Source of the DNA: Candidatus Ruthia sp. Cpac_8_S14
Lineage (GTDB): Bacteria > Pseudomonadota > Gammaproteobacteria > PS1 > Pseudothioglobaceae
Assembly: GCA_021730205.1 (NCBI GenBank)
Contig: CP072533.1
Coordinates: forward strand, 248,001-312,000
DNA length: 64,000 nt
Direction: 5' to 3'
Position numbers and translations under genes: made by a program. Positions within the stretch are counted from its first letter, which is position 1, and every line of letters begins with the position of its first letter. Positions 1 to 10,495 of this stretch are shown one piece after another. The notes under the pieces are model-generated. The model was not told where the DNA came from. It saw only the letters and a program-made list of their open reading frames with translations, and did no database searches.

Positions 1-186
1 CAAAGTGTGTTTGAGTTGTCCAATGTGGATCATCATGATCATTTAGTTTGCGTCAAATGCGGCAAAATTGATGAATTTTCTGATGAGATTATTGAGCAAC
101 ATCAACATGATATCGCTAACAAATATAGCTATCAACTTACCGATCATTGTTTGTATTTATACGGACTTTGTAAAGACTGCCACTAA
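1..186 (+). CDS. fur: Fur-family metal regulator, C-terminal part (cut by window start)
   Basis: The first 61 codons of frame 1 read as the C-terminal dimerisation domain of a Fur-type repressor, ending at TAA 184-186. The HHDH stretch, a CVKC cysteine pair followed by G-K-I and E-F-S-D, and LTDHCLYLYGLC close to the end match Fur more closely than Zur. A second cysteine pair (CKDC) sits at the terminus. The DNA-binding half lies outside the window. It stands 8 bases upstream of a zinc permease gene, so a zinc-responsive (Zur) role is possible, although the HHDH/EFSD pattern argues for Fur itself. Fur-like palindromes near 16061 and 16750 would be natural targets (inference). Confidence 0.8.
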   Translation, partial: QSVFELSNVDHHDHLVCVKCGKIDEFSDEIIEQHQHDIANKYSYQLTDHCLYLYGLCKDCH

Positions 187-194
187 CCCCCATT

Positions 195-983
195 GTGGAA
201 GATTTTATTTTTAGGGCTGTTCTAGCGGCCATTGGTATTTCAATTATTGCAGGCTCATTGGGTTGTTTTGTTATCTGGAAACGCATGAGTTATTTTTCAG
301 AATCGATTTCGCATTCAGCACTTTTGGGGGTATCTTTGGGGCTTGCTAGTGGTCTAGGTATTCATTTTGGTTTGGTAATAGTGGGTGCAATATTTGCAAT
401 ACTTATTGTTATCTTACAACGAAGGCAGTTTTTGTCTAATGATGCTATTTTAGGTATTTTTTCACACATTGCTTTATCATTAGGTATTGTTGTTTTAAGT
501 TTTATTGGTGGCGCTAATACGAATTATTTCTCACTCTTATTTGGTGATATTTTATCTATTACTAACCTTAATATTGTTTGGGTGTATGTAATTTTAATGG
601 TGATTGGCTCATTGCTTATTATTTTTTGGCAACGTTTATTATTACTAACCTTAAATGAAGAGTTGGCAGTTGCACAAGGGCTTAATCGAGATTTTTATCA
701 GTTGTTATTTATGTTAATGATTGCGTTAGCTGTCTCTGTTTCAGTGCAAATTGTGGGCGTACTTTTGATTACTTCCTTGCTGATTATTCCACCAGCTGTT
801 GCTAGAGTATTTGCTAATACCCCCAGTGGTATGGTATTCCAGTCAGTTATTGTTTCCATGGTTGCAGTTGGTATTGGTCTTAGTGCTTCAATGGTTTATG
901 ATTTAGCCACAGGACCAGCAATTGTGATTGCGTTGGGCGGATTGTTTATATTGTCACAACTTGTGTATAAAAGATCAGCTTAG
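195..983 (+). CDS. znuB: Zinc ABC transporter permease ZnuB
   Basis: Inner-membrane permease of the ABC-3 family that moves zinc (or manganese) from a periplasmic binding protein into the cytoplasm with the ATPase ZnuC. The 262-residue protein is nearly all hydrophobic helices, the usual length. The N-terminal run [16 protein letters not shown] is the ABC-3 signature matching RMSYFGDTLAHASLLG of E. coli ZnuB. The start is GTG at 195, 8 bases after the Fur-type gene, so the two are probably cotranscribed. The 3' end overlaps the convergent prfA by 9 bases. ZnuA and ZnuC are not in the window; the ATPase may lie upstream of the regulator. Confidence 0.9.
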   Translation: MEDFIFRAVLAAIGISIIAGSLGCFVIWKRMSYFSESISHSALLGVSLGLASGLGIHFGLVIVGAIFAILIVILQRRQFLSNDAILGIFSHIALSLGIVVLSFIGGANTNYFSLLFGDILSITNLNIVWVYVILMVIGSLLIIFWQRLLLLTLNEELAVAQGLNRDFYQLLFMLMIALAVSVSVQIVGVLLITSLLIIPPAVARVFANTPSGMVFQSVIVSMVAVGIGLSASMVYDLATGPAIVIALGGLFILSQLVYKRSA

Positions 984-2066
984 AGCATTATTCAATTCTG
1001 TTAATTGATTGGTTTGTTGCTCAACAATTAATGGCTCAATAATTGCACTTAAATCGCCTTCCATAATTTCTGAAAGTTTGTATAAGGTTAAATTAATGCG
1101 ATGGTCGGTAATACGTCCTTGTGGGTAATTATAGGTACGAATACGCTGTGAACGATCGCCACTACCTATCAATTCCTTACGAGTTGATGCTTGTTGTTTA
1201 TGTTGCTCTTGTTGTTGTGCGTCAAGAATACGTGATGCTAATACTGACAAGGCTTGGGCTTTATTTTTATGTTGCGAACGACCATCTTGGCATTCAACCA
1301 CAGTGCCAGTTGGCATATGCGTTACGCGCACAGCAGAATCAGTTTTATTAACATGTTGACCACCTGCACCACTGGCTCTAAAGGTATCAACGCGGACATC
1401 ACTCATATTAATATTGACTTGTTCAATATTTTCAACCTCAGGCATGATAGCAACTGTACATGCTGAAGTGTGTATTCGACCTTGGCTTTCAGTTTCTGGT
1501 ACACGTTGTACGCGGTGTGCGCCAGATTCAAATTTTAATTTTGAGTAAACATTCATACCACTAATGCGCGCAATGATTTCTTTAAAACCACCATACTCGC
1601 TAAGGCTAGCGTTTATAGCTTCTATTCGCCATTTCTGTTTTTCGGTGTAGCGACTGTACATTTTGAATAAATCGCCTGAAAAAATACTGGCCTCATCACC
1701 ACCTATGCCTGCTCTAATTTCAATAATAATGTTTCGAGAATCGTTAGGGTCTTTTGGTAAGAGAGATTTTTTAAGCTCTAAATCAAGATGGTCTAGATTT
1801 TTTTTAGCATCCAGTATTTCCTCTTTGGCCATGGCTTTTATATCCATGTCGTCTTCAAGCAGCACTGACTGTGCATCCTCTAGATTTTTCTGATGTGATA
1901 AATAGGCCTGAAATTGTTGATTAACTGGGGTTAATTGAGCATGCTCAATAGACAGTTTTGTGAATTTTTTAACGTCACTAGCAATTTCTGGCTCGGATAA
2001 CATAGTGCCCACTTCTTCAAGGCGCATTGATAGTTGCTCTAATTTAGCAAGGATAGATGCATTCAT
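975..2066 (-). CDS. prfA: Peptide chain release factor 1
   Basis: Class I release factor that recognises UAA and UAG in the ribosomal A site and triggers peptide release. The 363-residue length is typical. The catalytic GGQ loop is present ([15 protein letters not shown], near residue 234), as are the RF1 core stretch AGIGGDEA and the region around [15 protein letters not shown], where the decoding tripeptide reads PET. Its ATG shares one base with the hemA stop (TAATG at 2064-2068), so translation is probably coupled to hemA. The hemA-prfA order is the classic gammaproteobacterial one. A prmC gene, often next in line, is not downstream here. Confidence 0.96.
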   Translation of the reverse strand: MNASILAKLEQLSMRLEEVGTMLSEPEIASDVKKFTKLSIEHAQLTPVNQQFQAYLSHQKNLEDAQSVLLEDDMDIKAMAKEEILDAKKNLDHLDLELKKSLLPKDPNDSRNIIIEIRAGIGGDEASIFSGDLFKMYSRYTEKQKWRIEAINASLSEYGGFKEIIARISGMNVYSKLKFESGAHRVQRVPETESQGRIHTSACTVAIMPEVENIEQVNINMSDVRVDTFRASGAGGQHVNKTDSAVRVTHMPTGTVVECQDGRSQHKNKAQALSVLASRILDAQQQEQHKQQASTRKELIGSGDRSQRIRTYNYPQGRITDHRINLTLYKLSEIMEGDLSAIIEPLIVEQQTNQLTELNNALS

Positions 2067-3316
2067 TATTTTTTAATACGAGGTATACAACCTTCACATT
2101 GGGATAAATTTTCAATGGAAGTTTGTTTGATATTTTTAAAGGGTAAGTGTAATAGTTTGTTGGCTAATTGGTCAGCAAGCTTACGAATAATATCTTCAGA
2201 ATCAGCACCATTTTTTAGTTGTTTGATGGCTTTCTTTAAGAGTTCGTTTTTAATTGAGCTTGCACCAAATTGGTAGGACTGTACCATTTGCTCGTTAGGC
2301 ATAGTATTCAACCACTGATTAAAGATTTGATTTTGTTTAATGATAATTTTTTGTGCCAAACTTTTTTCTTTTTCTCTGTTGCCGATATTGTCATTAACCA
2401 CTTGCTTCAAGTCATCAATGGTATATAAATACACATCATCTAATTGACCTACTTCAGGCTCAATGTCTCTAGGGATAGAAATATCAAGCATAAATATTGG
2501 TTTGTGTTTGCGCTTTTTTAGAGCACTTTCAATTAAGCCTTTGCCGATAATGGGCACTGAAGCTGCTGTTGAAGAAATGATAATATCTGCTTTGTATACA
2601 ATGGATGAAAATTGTTTTAAACTAACAGATTGTGCTTGATATAAATGGGCAATTTTTTGTGCATTTTCAATGGTTCTGTTGGCAACAATCATCTTATTAG
2701 CCCCTTTCTGGCTAAGATATTGTGCACACAGTTCAATCATTTCCCCTGCACCGACGAGCAAAACAGTTTGTTCGGATAACTGTTCAAAAATCTTTTCACT
2801 AAGTTTAACCGCGCAATAGGCAATTGAGACGGGTGAAGCGCCAATTTGGGTATCAGTACGTACTTTTTTGGCAGTTGAGAATGCATGTTGGGATAATTTT
2901 TCTAATAGCTTATTTAGGGTTTTGGCTTCTTTTGCTACGTGATAGGCATCTTTTAATTGACCTAGAATTTGCGGCTCGCCCAGCACTAATGAATCAAGAC
3001 CTGTGGCAACGTTGCATAGGTGTGTAAGTGCCTCATTGTCTTCAAAATAATTCAAATAAGAATCGATTGTGTCACGTTTAATGTCGTGTGTTTTGGCAAG
3101 ATAATCACTCAACAGCTCTTTAGGGTTTTTATGATTAGAGGCGACATAAATCTCTACGCGATTGCAAGTGGAAAGAATAATACAAGCATCAATGCCATCA
3201 ATATGATAAAGATTGCTTAGTGCTTGAGTTAATTTATCTGGTGCAAAAGCAACTTTTTCTCGCACTTCAACAGGTGCGAGTTGATGATTGACACTTAAAA
3301 TTGCAATTCGTGACAT
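2066..3316 (-). CDS. hemA: Glutamyl-tRNA reductase
   Basis: Reduces glutamyl-tRNA(Glu) with NADPH to glutamate-1-semialdehyde, the first committed step of C5 tetrapyrrole synthesis. It supplies heme, and also siroheme for the NirB encoded in this window. The 416-residue protein has the catalytic cysteine in STCNRVEIY (near residue 50), the LGEPQILGQ motif, the NADPH-binding VLLVGAGEM and an ANRT motif. It heads a hemA-prfA pair on the minus strand and is divergent from lolB with about 77 bases between them, as in E. coli. That gap should hold both promoters. Confidence 0.96.
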   Translation of the reverse strand: MSRIAILSVNHQLAPVEVREKVAFAPDKLTQALSNLYHIDGIDACIILSTCNRVEIYVASNHKNPKELLSDYLAKTHDIKRDTIDSYLNYFEDNEALTHLCNVATGLDSLVLGEPQILGQLKDAYHVAKEAKTLNKLLEKLSQHAFSTAKKVRTDTQIGASPVSIAYCAVKLSEKIFEQLSEQTVLLVGAGEMIELCAQYLSQKGANKMIVANRTIENAQKIAHLYQAQSVSLKQFSSIVYKADIIISSTAASVPIIGKGLIESALKKRKHKPIFMLDISIPRDIEPEVGQLDDVYLYTIDDLKQVVNDNIGNREKEKSLAQKIIIKQNQIFNQWLNTMPNEQMVQSYQFGASSIKNELLKKAIKQLKNGADSEDIIRKLADQLANKLLHLPFKNIKQTSIENLSQCEGCIPRIKK

Positions 3317-3393
3317 AAATCCAGTAAAGTCAACTCAAATAAACGTTTGATTATACCCAAAGGACAAATTTCACGCTACAATGAGCAACTTAT

Positions 3394-3906
3394 ATGAAAC
3401 GAATAATAATTGCGTGCTTTGCTTTGTTTTTATCAAGTTGCTCAACACTTAACATCCAGCCTACAAAGTTAGCGTATCAACAAACTTTGCTGAGTGCTTG
3501 GGAAGCACATGGCAGATTAAGTGTGAGTGTTAATAATGACACAAAAACATCAGGTTTTGAGGTGAGTTTTAATCACCATGACTATAAACTCATATTAAGC
3601 ACAGCCTTTGGTTTTGGTCAAATTTCGATTGAGTCTAATCAACAAAAATTGTTGGTTAATGATGAGTCAATCAATCTAACGTTTAATCAATGGATGACGA
3701 GAGAGATGGGGTGGTACTTGCCCATTGATACTTTGGCAAAGATATTGTTTAAAAATGAGATAAATAGCGCCCATCATTGGCTAATTAAAATTAGCCGTTA
3801 TCAATTAATTGATGGTATTAAATATCCAAAAGTGATTCGTTTTAATCATCTGACCAAACCCATTAGAATCAAACTACTGATTAATGAAATTAATCAGTTA
3901 AAATAG
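3394..3906 (+). CDS. lolB: Outer-membrane lipoprotein carrier receptor LolB
   Basis: Outer-membrane lipoprotein that accepts lipoproteins from LolA and inserts them into the outer membrane. The 170-residue protein begins with a signal peptide and lipobox (ALFLSSC near residues 10-16). The mature part has features of the LolB fold, such as WEAHGRLSV and a TAFGFGQISIE segment. It is a little shorter than the usual 190-210 residues. Divergence from hemA supports the call. Its retention implies that an outer-membrane lipoprotein pathway still works; two other genes here (45565, and the relic at 51577) also encode lipoproteins. Confidence 0.85.
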   Translation: MKRIIIACFALFLSSCSTLNIQPTKLAYQQTLLSAWEAHGRLSVSVNNDTKTSGFEVSFNHHDYKLILSTAFGFGQISIESNQQKLLVNDESINLTFNQWMTREMGWYLPIDTLAKILFKNEINSAHHWLIKISRYQLIDGIKYPKVIRFNHLTKPIRIKLLINEINQLK

Positions 3907-3928
3907 CATGGAAATTAAGTAATTTAGC

Positions 3929-4957
3929 ATGATAGAAGAAGATTCTTTAGTAGGTGGGCAAGACCAAGACAATGAAGATTTGGTAATGACTTCAGTACGT
4001 CCGAATTCTTTAGAGAGTTATATTGGGCAAGACGATGTTAAGTCGCAAATGGCATTGTTTATTAAAGCGGCAAAAAAACGCAAAGATGCACTGGATCACT
4101 GTTTAATTTATGGCCCTTCTGGTTTGGGCAAAACCACACTAGCAAATGTGATTGCTAATCAAATGTCCACAGGTATTAAGCAAACCTCTGGTCCAGTATT
4201 AGAGCGTTCAGGAGATTTGGCAGCAATTTTGACAAAACTTGAGCCGCATGATATTCTATTTATTGATGAAATTCATCGCCTTAATCCTGTGGTTGAGGAA
4301 ATTCTTTATCCAGCTTTAGAAGATTTTAAATTAGATATTATGGTTGGTGAGGGTGTGGCTGCGCATTCCGTGCAACTTGAATTACCACCTTTTACGTTAA
4401 TTGGCGCTACTACTCGTGCTGGCATGCTAACTTCACCACTTAGAGATCGTTTTGGCATTGTCCAGCGTTTGCAGTTCTACAATGTTAGAGATTTAAAAAC
4501 GATTGTTAAGCGTTCAGCAGGTATTTTAGGCATTCAAATTGAATTAAAAGGTGCATTAGAAATTGCCAAGCGATCTCGTGGAACGCCTAGAATTGCCAAT
4601 CGATTATTACGCCGTGTTCGTGATTTTGCTGATGTAAAGACTAATAGTGTGATTCATCAAGCCATTGCCAAAGAGGCACTAACAACACTTAAAGTAGATG
4701 AAGCAGGGCTTGAGCAATTAGATCGTGATTATCTTGCTATTATGATGAATAAATTTTCTGGTGGTCCTGTGGGTTTGGACACGTTGGCAAGCGCTATTAG
4801 TGAAGAGCGTGGCACCTTAGAAGACATGGTAGAGCCGTATCTGATTCAGCAAGGTTTTATTATGCGCACGCCACGTGGGCGTAGTGCTACAGACTTAGCT
4901 TATGCACATTTGGATTTAACCAATGGTTCAAAATCGAATGATTTATTTAATCAATGA
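3929..4957 (+). CDS. ruvB: Holliday junction branch-migration ATPase RuvB
   Basis: Hexameric AAA+ motor that, with RuvA, drives branch migration of Holliday junctions before RuvC cleavage. The 342-residue protein has Walker A (GPSGLGKTT), Walker B ([11 protein letters not shown]), sensor 1 ([11 protein letters not shown]), the arginine-finger stretch SPLRDRFG and the C-terminal winged helix with [10 protein letters not shown]. It starts 22 bases after lolB, and its stop overlaps the ybgC start (ATGA). ruvC lies 7 kb away at 12293 and ruvA is not in the window, so the usual ruvCAB operon has been broken up. Confidence 0.97.
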   Translation: MIEEDSLVGGQDQDNEDLVMTSVRPNSLESYIGQDDVKSQMALFIKAAKKRKDALDHCLIYGPSGLGKTTLANVIANQMSTGIKQTSGPVLERSGDLAAILTKLEPHDILFIDEIHRLNPVVEEILYPALEDFKLDIMVGEGVAAHSVQLELPPFTLIGATTRAGMLTSPLRDRFGIVQRLQFYNVRDLKTIVKRSAGILGIQIELKGALEIAKRSRGTPRIANRLLRRVRDFADVKTNSVIHQAIAKEALTTLKVDEAGLEQLDRDYLAIMMNKFSGGPVGLDTLASAISEERGTLEDMVEPYLIQQGFIMRTPRGRSATDLAYAHLDLTNGSKSNDLFNQ

Positions 4958-5349
4958 GTCAATTAAACATTCCTGTTTATTACGAGGAGACTAATAGTAG
5001 TGGTGTGATTTATTATGCTAATTACCTTAAATTTATCGAAAGAGGACGTAGTGAATTTTTACGAGAGTTGGGTTTTGAACAAGATCAATTAATACATCAT
5101 CAAGCAATTATTTTTGCTGTCAAATCACTGGGTACCGAGTATTCTCTTCCAGCCAAATTTAATGATTTATTAATAACTGCCCACACTGAAATAGAAAAAT
5201 CACGGCGCGCCCGTCTTATTTTTTCACAAAAAATAGTGGATTTAAAGCAAAATAAGATATTATTTAAAGCGCAAATAATCGTGGCTTGTCTGAATGCAAT
5301 TAGTTTTAAGCCTTGTGCTATATTCCCAGTGCAATTTTGGAGAAAATAA
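4954..5349 (+). CDS. ybgC: YbgC-type acyl-CoA thioesterase (hotdog fold)
   Basis: Hotdog-fold thioesterase associated with the Tol-Pal operon; E. coli YbgC hydrolyses acyl-CoA and contacts phospholipid-synthesis proteins. The 131-residue protein matches around [19 protein letters not shown]. The family usually has YEDTD at this place, so the usual aspartate after the first tyrosine pair reads as glutamate here. It overlaps ruvB by four bases and abuts tolQ with no gap, giving ruvB-ybgC-tolQ-tolR-tolA as one transcription unit. The position directly before tolQ is the conserved one and strengthens the call. Confidence 0.88.
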   Translation: MSQLNIPVYYEETNSSGVIYYANYLKFIERGRSEFLRELGFEQDQLIHHQAIIFAVKSLGTEYSLPAKFNDLLITAHTEIEKSRRARLIFSQKIVDLKQNKILFKAQIIVACLNAISFKPCAIFPVQFWRK

Positions 5350-6018
5350 ATGGATAATAGTTTATCAATTTTTAGTTTAATTCTTAGTGCCGGCTTTGTG
5401 GCACAAGTGGTGATGTTTATTTTAGTATTGATGAGCATTTATTCTTGGACGCTTATCTTGTCAAAAAAGAAAATCTTGATTGATGCTAACAAGGATATCA
5501 AATTATTTCATCAAAAGTTTTCAGCCGATGTTGATTTAGAAAAATTAGCACACCAAACGCTTCAAAAAGCCACTAATCAAAGCTCAATAGAGCGTATTTT
5601 TAGCACAGGCTATCAAGAATTTACCCACACTACCTCAGATTCTAACCAAACATTAATAATAGACGCTGAGCGCGCTTATCGCGTTATGAATACTATAGCT
5701 AATAACGAAGTTAATCGCCTAGATGGCGGTTTGAGCATTCTAGCTATGATTGCTTCATCTAGCCCGTATATTGGCTTATTTGGTACGGTTTGGGGAATTA
5801 TGCACTCGTTTATTGGTTTAGCATCGGTTAAGCAAGCAACTATTGCTATTGTTGCTCCCGGTATTGCTGAGGCACTTATTGCAACAGCATTTGGTTTATT
5901 TGCTGCTATTCCTGCTAGCATTGCTTACAATCGTTTAATTTCTCAAGTAGGAGTGATTAATAATAAATATACAGCCTTTGTTGAACAATTATTTGTTATG
6001 TTCCAAAGACAAAAATAG
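5350..6018 (+). CDS. tolQ: Tol-Pal motor subunit TolQ
   Basis: Inner-membrane proton-channel subunit (MotA/TolQ/ExbB family) that with TolR energises TolA to pull the outer membrane inward during constriction. The 222-residue protein has an N-terminal membrane segment (about residues 10-35) and two more in the C-terminal half, including SSPYIGLFGTVWGIMHSF and the A-T-A-F-G-L-F-A-A-I-P stretch typical of the family. It starts on the base after the ybgC stop, and tolR follows after three bases. An ExbB identity is possible by sequence, but the ybgC and tolA neighbours settle it as TolQ. Confidence 0.94.
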   Translation: MDNSLSIFSLILSAGFVAQVVMFILVLMSIYSWTLILSKKKILIDANKDIKLFHQKFSADVDLEKLAHQTLQKATNQSSIERIFSTGYQEFTHTTSDSNQTLIIDAERAYRVMNTIANNEVNRLDGGLSILAMIASSSPYIGLFGTVWGIMHSFIGLASVKQATIAIVAPGIAEALIATAFGLFAAIPASIAYNRLISQVGVINNKYTAFVEQLFVMFQRQK

Positions 6019-6021
6019 ACA

Positions 6022-6474
6022 ATGATTGAACTACCAAAACGCCACAGACCTATCATAGATGCGCAAATTAATATTGTGCCATATATTGATGTGATGTTAG
6101 TGTTATTAGTAATTTTTATGATGACTACGCCTATTATTGAGCAAGGTATTGAAGTTGATTTACCTTCTGCCGAGGCGAAAATGGTAGATTTCACGCAACA
6201 ACAACCTACAATTATTACCGTTGATAAACAAGGTAAATATTTCATTAATTCACTTAATGAGGATGATTCTGATGTTACTAAAGGTGAAAAATTACCATTA
6301 GGTATTATTGCAGGGCGCGTTAGCGCCCGGCTTGAAATTTATCCACAAATGAAAGTGTTTGTTCGTGGTGATAGACAAGTGGCCTATGGTTCTATTATAT
6401 CACTAATGTCTTTTTTACAAAAAAACGGGGTTGATAAAGTTGGTATTGTGACTAAATCTCCAGATGCAAAATAA
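6022..6474 (+). CDS. tolR: Tol-Pal motor subunit TolR
   Basis: ExbD/TolR-family protein with one membrane helix carrying the proton-accepting aspartate. The helix is seen as VPYIDVMLVLLVIFMM near residues 18-33, preceded by a short basic cytoplasmic tail (PKRHRP). The periplasmic domain follows, with IEVDLPSAEA and VFVRGDRQVAYG. The 150-residue length is typical. It lies between tolQ (3-base gap) and tolA (one shared base), so the three products are made together in the inner membrane. Confidence 0.94.
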   Translation: MIELPKRHRPIIDAQINIVPYIDVMLVLLVIFMMTTPIIEQGIEVDLPSAEAKMVDFTQQQPTIITVDKQGKYFINSLNEDDSDVTKGEKLPLGIIAGRVSARLEIYPQMKVFVRGDRQVAYGSIISLMSFLQKNGVDKVGIVTKSPDAK

Positions 6475-7355
6475 TGAACATTGATTTTTTAAAAAAAATT
6501 AAATTGCCTAAAATTACCAGACAACACCCTTTTGCTTTTTGGGTGGCAATTGCGCTTCATGTTGGGTTGGTTATTGGCTTGTTATTTTCAAATATTCAAC
6601 GTTGGGAAATTCCAAAACAGATTGCTAAATCAAACGCAACACCCAAAGCAGTAACGATTGATTTGACTGAGATTAAAAAAGAAAAACAGCGATTAATTAA
6701 TATTAAGCAAAAACGAGAAAAGCGCTTTGAAGCGTTACAACGTGCAGAAAAAAAAGTTGAGAATGAACGTTATAAAGAACAGCAACACTTGAAAAAACTC
6801 AAAGCTAAAGTTAAACAGGAGAAAAAAGCTAAAGCCATTGCACAAGCCAAAAGAAAGCAAGCTGAAAGCAAAAGCAAACAAGCCTTAAAGAAAAAGAAAT
6901 TGGCTGAAAAGAAAGCCCTTGATGCTGAAAAGAAAAAACAAATAATTGAAAAATTACGCCAAGTCGAAGCTAAAAAATTCAAAAAAGAACAAGACAAGCG
7001 TTCATTGAAAAAAGAAATTCAGGCTGAAGAAGATCAAGATAGACAACTCGCTCAAGAGGATATTTTAAATGAGCTAAAACTTAACTATATCAATCAAATT
7101 GCTTCAAGAATAAAAGAAAGATGGCGCTATCAAGGCGCTAAAGATAGTTGGGGTTGTGACGTTGAAATTTTGCAAGATTTGAATGGACAAGTAAAAAGTA
7201 TCAACCTTAAATCTTGTAATGTTGATAACGACGCTAAGACGCAATCATTTAAAGACTCAATTGAGCGTGCTGTTTATAAAGCTTCGCCATTACCACATGC
7301 ACCTGATAAGAGTGTATTTGATGCGCAAGTCTTGTTTCACTTTAAGGTCAATTAA
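6474..7355 (+). CDS. tolA: Tol-Pal trans-periplasmic protein TolA
   Basis: Inner-membrane-anchored protein that spans the periplasm and transmits TolQR force to TolB-Pal. The 293-residue protein has one membrane helix (about residues 22-42), then a long Lys/Ala/Glu/Gln-rich helical arm (about 55-195), and a compact C-terminal domain with two cysteines (DSWGCDVE and KSCNVD), as in TolA domain III. It shares one base with tolR, and the next gene, a broken minC, starts in its stop codon (TAATG). No tolB, pal or cpoB follows, so its partners must be elsewhere or lost. Confidence 0.92.
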   Translation: MNIDFLKKIKLPKITRQHPFAFWVAIALHVGLVIGLLFSNIQRWEIPKQIAKSNATPKAVTIDLTEIKKEKQRLINIKQKREKRFEALQRAEKKVENERYKEQQHLKKLKAKVKQEKKAKAIAQAKRKQAESKSKQALKKKKLAEKKALDAEKKKQIIEKLRQVEAKKFKKEQDKRSLKKEIQAEEDQDRQLAQEDILNELKLNYINQIASRIKERWRYQGAKDSWGCDVEILQDLNGQVKSINLKSCNVDNDAKTQSFKDSIERAVYKASPLPHAPDKSVFDAQVLFHFKVN

Positions 7356-7947
7356 TGGATATTTTCAAGTTAGATGATAAGGGCTCAGTCAAAGCTTACT
7401 TTTCAATTGTCTCAAATCTTAGGGAATTAGCATTTAGAAGGTATTGAGAAATTGAACAGGGTTGAAATTTTGATCCAAAATGATATGGTGGCAGTGGGCA
7501 TTCGTTCAGATAAGAAAGAGTTAGTTGATTTTGCTAAGTTTTCTGGTATAGCTGTGTTTGGTAAACCCGACTCAATTCAAGAAAAAACAACCAAAACCGC
7601 ATCAAGCTTACTTCAGGATAAAGCCTATCAAGCGCCTAAAGTTGTCATTAATGAGGTTAATTCGTTTGAACAAATTATTGCAAAGAATAGTGATTTGATT
7701 CTTTTGGATAAGATTAAATCGGGTTCTGAAATTATGTCATTTGGCAGTATCTTAGTCTATAAAGAAGTGCAAGGACATTTGTTTTCGGATATTAATGGTG
7801 ATGAAAAAAACCACTATTTTTATGCAATCTTTTAATGCGCAATTAATATCCATTGCCGGTATTTATAAACGATTTGATGTGGTACCAATCAAATTATATG
7901 CATGTCAAGTGATGATTGATTTATCAGATGGTAAGTTAAGACTTTAA
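7355..7947 (+). pseudogene. minC: Septum-site inhibitor MinC, broken
   Basis: MinC with MinD blocks FtsZ ring assembly away from midcell. Here it is decayed. ATG 7355 opens a short N-terminal piece (IFKLDDKGSVKAYFSIVSNL, MinC-like) that ends at a stop near 7449. A second frame (7452-7835) carries the linker and C-domain stretch SGSEIMSFGSILVYKEVQGH, matching the S-A-G-A-E-L-I-A-D-G-N-I-H-V-Y region of E. coli MinC. A third frame from about 7825 continues with QLISIAGIYK, matching ELVSIAGEYW, and ends at 7947. At least two frame breaks are therefore needed. No minD or minE is adjacent. It occupies the place of tolB in the usual operon. Confidence 0.85.
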
Positions 7948-7972
7948 ATTATCTAAGATAAAATACACCCTT

Positions 7973-10051
7973 ATGAATACACAAGATTTTTTATTAGAAC
8001 TTGGATGCGAAGAGCTTCCATCAAAGCATTTACAACAATTATCCAAAGCACTTACGCACAATTTAACCATTGAACTGGATAAGCTTAAACTGTCTTATTC
8101 AAGCGTTGAATCTTTTGCCACGCCTCGTCGTTTAGCAGTGCTAGTGAGCAATCTTCAATTGCAACAAAATGATCAAACTATTGAGCGCAAAGGCCCATCA
8201 ATTAGTGTGCCTAACCAAGCTATTGAAGGTTTTGCTAAATCTTGTGGTGTTGCTAAGAATATGTTAGTTCAAAAAGCATTTGGCAATACGGAATACTATT
8301 TTTTTATCAAGCAACAAAGTGGTTTAAAAACGATAGATTTACTTGAATCTGTTGTTGACACTGCTATTCAAAACATCCCTATTGCTAAGCCCATGCGCTG
8401 GAATAGTTTGGATACGTATTTTGTACGTCCAACACATTGGTTGATTATGATGCTAGGTTTTGATGTTGTGCCAGCTTCAATTATGGGGTTGACTTCTGGT
8501 AGTACAACCAGAGGCTTACGCTTTACGGGTGAGCGCACATTCGATATTACTTGTGCCAAGGATTATCAAAAAACTCTTCTTGAAAAAGCACAAATTGAGG
8601 CTGATTTTGATACACGCAAAGAGATGATTCGCAAGCAAGTGATTCAGGTGGCAAATAATAATAATGCCACGGCAGTTATTGATGAATCTTTGCTTGATGA
8701 AGTTTGTGCATTGGTTGAATACCCACGTGCGTTTTCGGGTAGTTTTTCATCTAAATTTTTAGATGTGCCAGAAGAGGCGCTTATTTCTGCGATGAAATCG
8801 CATCAAAAGTATTTTCATATGTTGGATATGAATAGCAATTTGATGCCAGCATTTATTTCAGTTGCCAATATTGAGTCTAGCGATTTATCAGTTATTATTG
8901 ATGGCAATGAGCGCGTTATTCGCCCACGTTTAAGCGATTCAGAATTTTTCTGGGAGCAAGATAAATCAACTACTTTAGAATCTAAAATTCCAAAATTAGA
9001 CAGCGTGTTATTCATGGATGGACTTGGTTCAATGGGTGAGAAAGCCAGGCGCATTGAAACATTATCGGGCTATATTACTGATATTATTGGTGCAAATAGA
9101 GAACACAGTACACGCGCAGGACTACTATCGAAAACGGATTTAATCACTGATATGGTGGGCGAGTTTGCTGATCTACAAGGAGTGATGGGTGGATACTATG
9201 CACTTAATGATGGCGAAGACCCAGTAGTTGCAAGTGCTATCAGTGAGCATTACCATCCAAGGTTTTCAGGCGATACATTGCCCTCTACAAAAGAGGGTTT
9301 GTGTGTTGCAATTGCCGATAAAGTTGATAGTATTGTGGGTATTTACGGTATTGGACACAAACCAACTGGTTCAAAAGACCCTTATGCACTAAAACGTGCA
9401 GCATTGGGCTTGTTACGCATGATGATTGAGTCAGAATCACAGCTAGATCTATTTAAATTGATTGGGCAATCAGTTAAGTTGTATGAATTTGACGAAGAAA
9501 TTATTCAAGAAGTTTATGATTTTACTGTTAGTCGTTTAGAGATGTACTACCAAGAACAAGATATTGATAAAATGCTGGTAAAAGCGGTGTTAGCAATAAA
9601 AAGTAGTGATTCTATTGTTTATGATTGGCATTTACGTGTTAAAGCATTAAATACTTTTATGCAAAGTGATGATGCTAAACCCTTAATTGAAGCTAATAAG
9701 CGTCTTAGAAATGTACATAAAGACTTTAAGTCTGAGGACATACTTGGTGGTTATTTGTACTCAGAAGGCAAAATAACAATTAATGATAAAAGTGTAAATT
9801 TTTCCAATAAATTTGATGAGAAACTTTTAGCAGCACTTATTAGAATTAACAAAACAATACAAAAAGACGAAGAGGGTTATTTGTCTATTGTAAAAGGGCT
9901 CTTACAACTCAAGCCTGTAATTGATGATTTTTTTGATAATGTAATGATTCTTGATGATAATTTAGAAGTTAGAAGACATAGGATAGCTTTAACTAACCTA
10001 GTATTGCATCAGTTTCAATTTATTGCTGATTTTACTTATTTATCTAAATGA
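7973..10051 (+). CDS. glyS: Glycyl-tRNA synthetase beta subunit
   Basis: Beta subunit of the tetrameric bacterial glycyl-tRNA synthetase, carrying tRNA-binding and HD-like regions. The 692-residue length is typical of GlyS. The N-terminus [14 protein letters not shown] and the blocks [15 protein letters not shown] and AMKSHQKYF are characteristic. It starts 25 bases after the minC relic, and its stop overlaps an ATG of the broken dtd. The alpha subunit gene glyQ, normally directly upstream, is absent here and must be encoded elsewhere for the enzyme to work. Confidence 0.95.
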   Translation: MNTQDFLLELGCEELPSKHLQQLSKALTHNLTIELDKLKLSYSSVESFATPRRLAVLVSNLQLQQNDQTIERKGPSISVPNQAIEGFAKSCGVAKNMLVQKAFGNTEYYFFIKQQSGLKTIDLLESVVDTAIQNIPIAKPMRWNSLDTYFVRPTHWLIMMLGFDVVPASIMGLTSGSTTRGLRFTGERTFDITCAKDYQKTLLEKAQIEADFDTRKEMIRKQVIQVANNNNATAVIDESLLDEVCALVEYPRAFSGSFSSKFLDVPEEALISAMKSHQKYFHMLDMNSNLMPAFISVANIESSDLSVIIDGNERVIRPRLSDSEFFWEQDKSTTLESKIPKLDSVLFMDGLGSMGEKARRIETLSGYITDIIGANREHSTRAGLLSKTDLITDMVGEFADLQGVMGGYYALNDGEDPVVASAISEHYHPRFSGDTLPSTKEGLCVAIADKVDSIVGIYGIGHKPTGSKDPYALKRAALGLLRMMIESESQLDLFKLIGQSVKLYEFDEEIIQEVYDFTVSRLEMYYQEQDIDKMLVKAVLAIKSSDSIVYDWHLRVKALNTFMQSDDAKPLIEANKRLRNVHKDFKSEDILGGYLYSEGKITINDKSVNFSNKFDEKLLAALIRINKTIQKDEEGYLSIVKGLLQLKPVIDDFFDNVMILDDNLEVRRHRIALTNLVLHQFQFIADFTYLSK

Positions 10052-10495
10052 AGACCCTCCCTAATCCAACGAGTGTCTAATGCTAAAGTTGAAGTAGATG
10101 GAAAAACAACAGGTAAAGTTAAGCAAGGGATTTTAGTTTTTTTAGGGTTTGAGAAAAATGATGAAAAACCACAAGTTGATAAAATGATTAAGAAGTTATT
10201 AGCTTATCGAGTATTTTCTGACAAGCAAAAAAAATGAATTTATCAGTTAAAGAGATATTGGATGGTATATTGGTTGTTTCTCAATTTACCTTAGCAGCTG
10301 GATACCAATTCAGGCACAAGAGCTGGTTTTTCTACCGCCAAGCTACCAGAACAAGCCAAAATGTTGTTTGATTATTTTTTTGATCCAAAAAATGAGAGGA
10401 CTGGCTATCATAAAGTTGTTAGTGGTGTTTTTGGTGCTGATATGCAGATATCTTTAACTAATGACGGGCCTGTGACATTTTTATTATCATGTTAG
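10048..10495 (+). pseudogene. dtd: D-aminoacyl-tRNA deacylase Dtd, broken
   Basis: Dtd removes D-amino acids mischarged on tRNA. Pieces in different frames reproduce the family in order: LIQRVSNAKVEVDGKTTGKV and GILVFLGFEKND, a stop near 10235, then MNLSVKEILDGILVVSQFTL, another frame change near 10305 into TRAGFS, and finally FGADMQISLTNDGPVTF ending at TAG 10495. The ATG overlapping the glyS stop is one base out of frame with the first piece. The catalytic SQFTLA and NxGPVTF motifs are both still readable, so the decay looks recent. The gene is clearly non-functional as written. Confidence 0.88.

Noticed and set aside
6770..6997. Minus-strand open frame opposite tolA
   Set aside because: It is a shadow of the lysine-rich TolA arm, giving a Phe/Leu/Ser-rich translation with no start signal.
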